Positions 61,980 to 64,000 of a stretch of DNA of 64,000 nucleotides are shown here, one piece after another. The stretch's first letter is position 1. Every line of letters starts with the position of its first letter. Below the pieces are notes generated by a model, which saw nothing but the letters and a program-made list of their open reading frames with translations, had not been told where the DNA came from and did not search any database. Position numbers and translations under genes: made by a program. Location: NCBI RefSeq assembly GCF_049537125.1, contig NZ_JBMVQY010000004.1:434001-498000 (forward strand), given 5' to 3'. The stretch is from Limisphaera sp026417315. Lineage in GTDB: Bacteria; Verrucomicrobiota; Verrucomicrobiia; Limisphaerales; Limisphaeraceae.

Positions 61980-63929
61980 ATGGGCGACAGTGTCAAAACG
62001 GCGGTGCAGTTGCGCCGGGCGGTCCTGGTGGCCACGGTGTTGTTCGGGCTTTTCGGCCTGCTGGCGTACCGGCTGGTGGAGCTGCAGTTGGTGAGGCATC
62101 CCGAGCTGGCGGAGGAAGCGCGGCGGAATCGGGAGCGGGAGTTTCTTCGGCAACCCCGTCGAGGCGACATTCTGGATGCTCGGGGAGTTTTGCTGGCCAC
62201 GAGTGTACCGGTGCGCACGGTCTGCGCGGATCCGGTTCTGGTCGGCGACCGTCAGGCGGTGGTGGCTCGTTTGTTGTCGCCCTTGTTGGGCATTTCGGAA
62301 CTGGAGCTGCAGCAGAAGTTGTTGCCGCGGGTGCGGTGGGACGCCGAGACGGGTCGTGCGGTCACGAATCGTTATGTCGTGTTGGCGCGCAAAGTTCCGG
62401 TGGAGACGTGGCAGCAGATTCGGAAGGCGATGGCCACGTTGGCTCCTCCGCCGGACAGCACGCTGCCCAAGGCCGAGAAGAATTTCCTGTCCCAACTGAG
62501 CCGTTACGCGGTGTTCGTGGAGCCGTGGGAGGATCAACTGCGGGTGTACCCGAATCAGAAGTTGGCTGCGCATGTGCTGGGGTACACGGGATTGCAAGAG
62601 GTCACCGTGGACGGGGTGAAGCTTCTGGAGACCCGCGGAGCCGATGGCCTGGAGCGCACCCTGGATGCGCAACTGGCCGGGGTGCGCGGCTGGCGGGTGA
62701 CCGAAGTGGACGGGGGCCGGCGCGAGGTGGTGCGGTTGCGCGATCAGGATGTGGAGCCGCGGGACGGGTGGAACGTGGTGGTCACGCTGGACGCGGTCAT
62801 TCAGAACATTCTGGAGAGTGCTCTGGCCGAGGCCATGGAGCAGCATCGGCCGCGCAACATCACCGGCATCGTCCTGCGCCCGCAAACCGGTGCGATTCTG
62901 GCGATGGCCTGCCTGCCCAGTTTCGATCCCAACCGCCCCGGTGATGCACCGGAAGAGGCGCGCCGCAATGTCATTCTGACCGACCACATGGAGCCGGGCT
63001 CGACCTTCAAGATCGTGGTGGTGGCCGGTGCGCTCAACGACGGGGTGGTGCGATTGGAGGACGTGTTCGACTGCGAGCAGGGCCGGTTCGCGTACGGGGG
63101 CCGCATCCTTCACGACCATCATCCCTACGATCGGCTGACGGTGGAGGAGATCATCACCAAGTCCTCCAACATCGGGGCGGCCAAAATCGGCATGCGGCTG
63201 GGCGAGCCACGGCTGTACGAGTACATTCGCGCCTTTGGGTTTGGGGCGCGGACCGGGCTGCCCTTGTTGGGCGAGATGCCCGGGTATGTGCCGCCGGTGA
63301 ACCGGTGGTACAAGATCTCGATTGCGCAGATTCCGATGGGCCACGGTGTGGCGGTCACGCGGATGCAGATGGCCATGGCGATGGCGGCGCTGGCCAATGG
63401 AGGGGTGCTGATGCGCCCGATGCTGGTGGAGCGGCTGGAGGACCGTCGGGGCCGCGTGGTGGCGGCGTACGAACCCCAAGTGGTGCGGCGGGTGGTCAGC
63501 GAAGAGGCGGCGCGGGCGATGGTGCGTGCGTTGAAGACCGTGCCGACGCCACAGGGCACGGCTCCGGCCGCGGCCGTCCCGGGCTACGCGGTGGCAGGAA
63601 AGACCGGGACCGCCCAGAAGGCCGAGGGCACGCGCGGGTACGTGCCCGGCAAATACATTTCGTCTTTCATTGGGTTTTTGCCGGCGGATCGACCGGAGGT
63701 GTTGATTGCCATCACGTTGGACGAGCCGCAGCGGGGCTATTACGGGGGCCAGGTGGCCGGGCCGGTGTTCCGCAAGGTGGCCGAACGGGTGATGCAGTAT
63801 CTGGGCGTGCCGCCGGACGATTCGGAGACGGAGTCGGGGTCGGTCGCGCGGGCGGCCTCGGAAGGCGCGGGCTCGCGACCGGGTTCCGAACGTCGTTTGC
63901 GTTCCACGCACGGAGGCAGGGAGTCATGA
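61980..63929 (+). CDS. ftsI: Septal peptidoglycan transpeptidase FtsI (penicillin-binding protein, class B)
   Basis: About 649 residues. It cross-links septal peptidoglycan on the periplasmic side. One N-terminal membrane helix (L-V-A-T-V-L-F-G-L-F-G-L-L) is followed by the dimerisation domain (R-G-D-I-L-D-A-R-G) and the transpeptidase. Active-site motifs: S-T-F-K with Ser341 and Lys344, the S-S-N motif at 395-397, and K-T-G at 541-543. No PASTA domains follow. An alternative TTG at 61794, one base after ftsL, would add 62 Gly/Arg/Pro-rich residues; homology starts at about the ATG at 61980. The final ATGA overlaps the next gene. Confidence 0.93.
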   Translation: MGDSVKTAVQLRRAVLVATVLFGLFGLLAYRLVELQLVRHPELAEEARRNREREFLRQPRRGDILDARGVLLATSVPVRTVCADPVLVGDRQAVVARLLSPLLGISELELQQKLLPRVRWDAETGRAVTNRYVVLARKVPVETWQQIRKAMATLAPPPDSTLPKAEKNFLSQLSRYAVFVEPWEDQLRVYPNQKLAAHVLGYTGLQEVTVDGVKLLETRGADGLERTLDAQLAGVRGWRVTEVDGGRREVVRLRDQDVEPRDGWNVVVTLDAVIQNILESALAEAMEQHRPRNITGIVLRPQTGAILAMACLPSFDPNRPGDAPEEARRNVILTDHMEPGSTFKIVVVAGALNDGVVRLEDVFDCEQGRFAYGGRILHDHHPYDRLTVEEIITKSSNIGAAKIGMRLGEPRLYEYIRAFGFGARTGLPLLGEMPGYVPPVNRWYKISIAQIPMGHGVAVTRMQMAMAMAALANGGVLMRPMLVERLEDRRGRVVAAYEPQVVRRVVSEEAARAMVRALKTVPTPQGTAPAAAVPGYAVAGKTGTAQKAEGTRGYVPGKYISSFIGFLPADRPEVLIAITLDEPQRGYYGGQVAGPVFRKVAERVMQYLGVPPDDSETESGSVARAASEGAGSRPGSERRLRSTHGGRES

Positions 63930-64000
63930 ATACGAATGCACATCCATCGCATCGCTTGTTTCTGGCGGCGGCGGCCGGCGAGCGGCCGGGGACGCGGCGT
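63926..64000 (+). CDS. Start of next dcw gene, truncated by the window end
   Basis: The ATG at 63926 overlaps the ftsI stop (ATGA), so it is translationally coupled; a GGAGGC site lies at 63912. Only 25 codons are visible (M-N-T-N-A-H-P-S-H-R-L-F-L). They do not identify it. By dcw gene order the next gene after ftsI is often murE, but nothing in these residues confirms that. Confidence 0.45.
   Translation, partial: MNTNAHPSHRLFLAAAAGERPGTRR

Noticed and set aside
59807..62218. Minus-strand frame of about 800 codons across the mraZ-rsmH-ftsL region
   Set aside because: Arg/Pro/His-rich shadow of rsmH and ftsL; no start or domain evidence.
61194..63911. Minus-strand frame of about 900 codons opposite ftsI and ftsL
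   Set aside because: No protein family features; ftsL and ftsI with catalytic motifs lie on the other strand.

Overview
The window is high-GC DNA with the gene style of a Limisphaera-like member of the Verrucomicrobiota (Limisphaerales, former subdivision 3). Supporting this are a PEP-CTERM protein and an exosortase-associated TIGR04073 lipoprotein, a PVC-type dehydrogenase with HEAT repeats and a C-terminal haem motif, a prepilin-leader/H-X9-DG protein, a secreted protein with autotransporter-type beta-strand repeats, Tat-exported Gfo/Idh/MocA proteins, and many secreted polysaccharide-active proteins. The placement is inferred from protein families, not from a marker phylogeny.

Layout. 0-5.3 kb: the 3' part of a giant beta-helix surface protein, the TIGR04073 lipoprotein, ispE and a Tat-exported oxidoreductase. 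6-11.1 kb: a NEW3-protein/ABC-ATPase/ABC-2-permease operon, then recG. 11.3-28.5 kb, all on the minus strand: a BtuF-like corrinoid-binding protein, a prepilin-type protein, then a block of secreted proteins (GH106-like rhamnosidase, an unassigned helical-toroid protein with a discoidin-like domain, a PEP-CTERM protein, a LamG/Ig/autotransporter-repeat protein and the PVC dehydrogenase). 28.5-30.5 kb: an AT-richer island with one CC0125-type lipoprotein. 30.5-33.9 kb: an esterase, an HDOD-CheX protein and a CheY-type regulator with a cheR remnant upstream. 33.9-42 kb: repeat-rich spacers around tRNA-Arg, a XylR-type regulator, rplM-rpsI, panD and a heparinase II/III-type lyase. 42-52.6 kb: FIST, DUF4404 and DUF3568 proteins, a TPR protein, a GH30 glycosidase, initiator tRNA, a second Gfo/Idh/MocA protein and an aminotransferase. 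52.7-64 kb: rph/histidine phosphatase/folK opposite pdxH, an O-antigen ligase-TPR protein, waaA, and the start of the dcw division/cell-wall cluster (mraZ, an unrecognised gene, rsmH, ftsL, ftsI, start of the next gene).

How the genes fit together. The secreted hydrolases, the lyase, the sugar-oxidoreductase-type proteins and the XylR-type regulator suggest a polysaccharide-degrading lifestyle. The surface proteins share a C-terminal module ending in an aromatic-Phe-Arg motif. The dcw segment shows a four-repeat MraZ operator at exact 10-bp periodicity overlapping a sigma-70-type promoter, with two DnaA-box-like 9-mers just upstream. I saw no CRISPR array, prophage or intact transposase. The most unusual material is the small palindromic repeat families in the spacers at 13.6-14.3 kb and 34-40 kb, the cheR remnant, the gene between mraZ and rsmH, and the non-canonical anticodon stem of the initiator tRNA.
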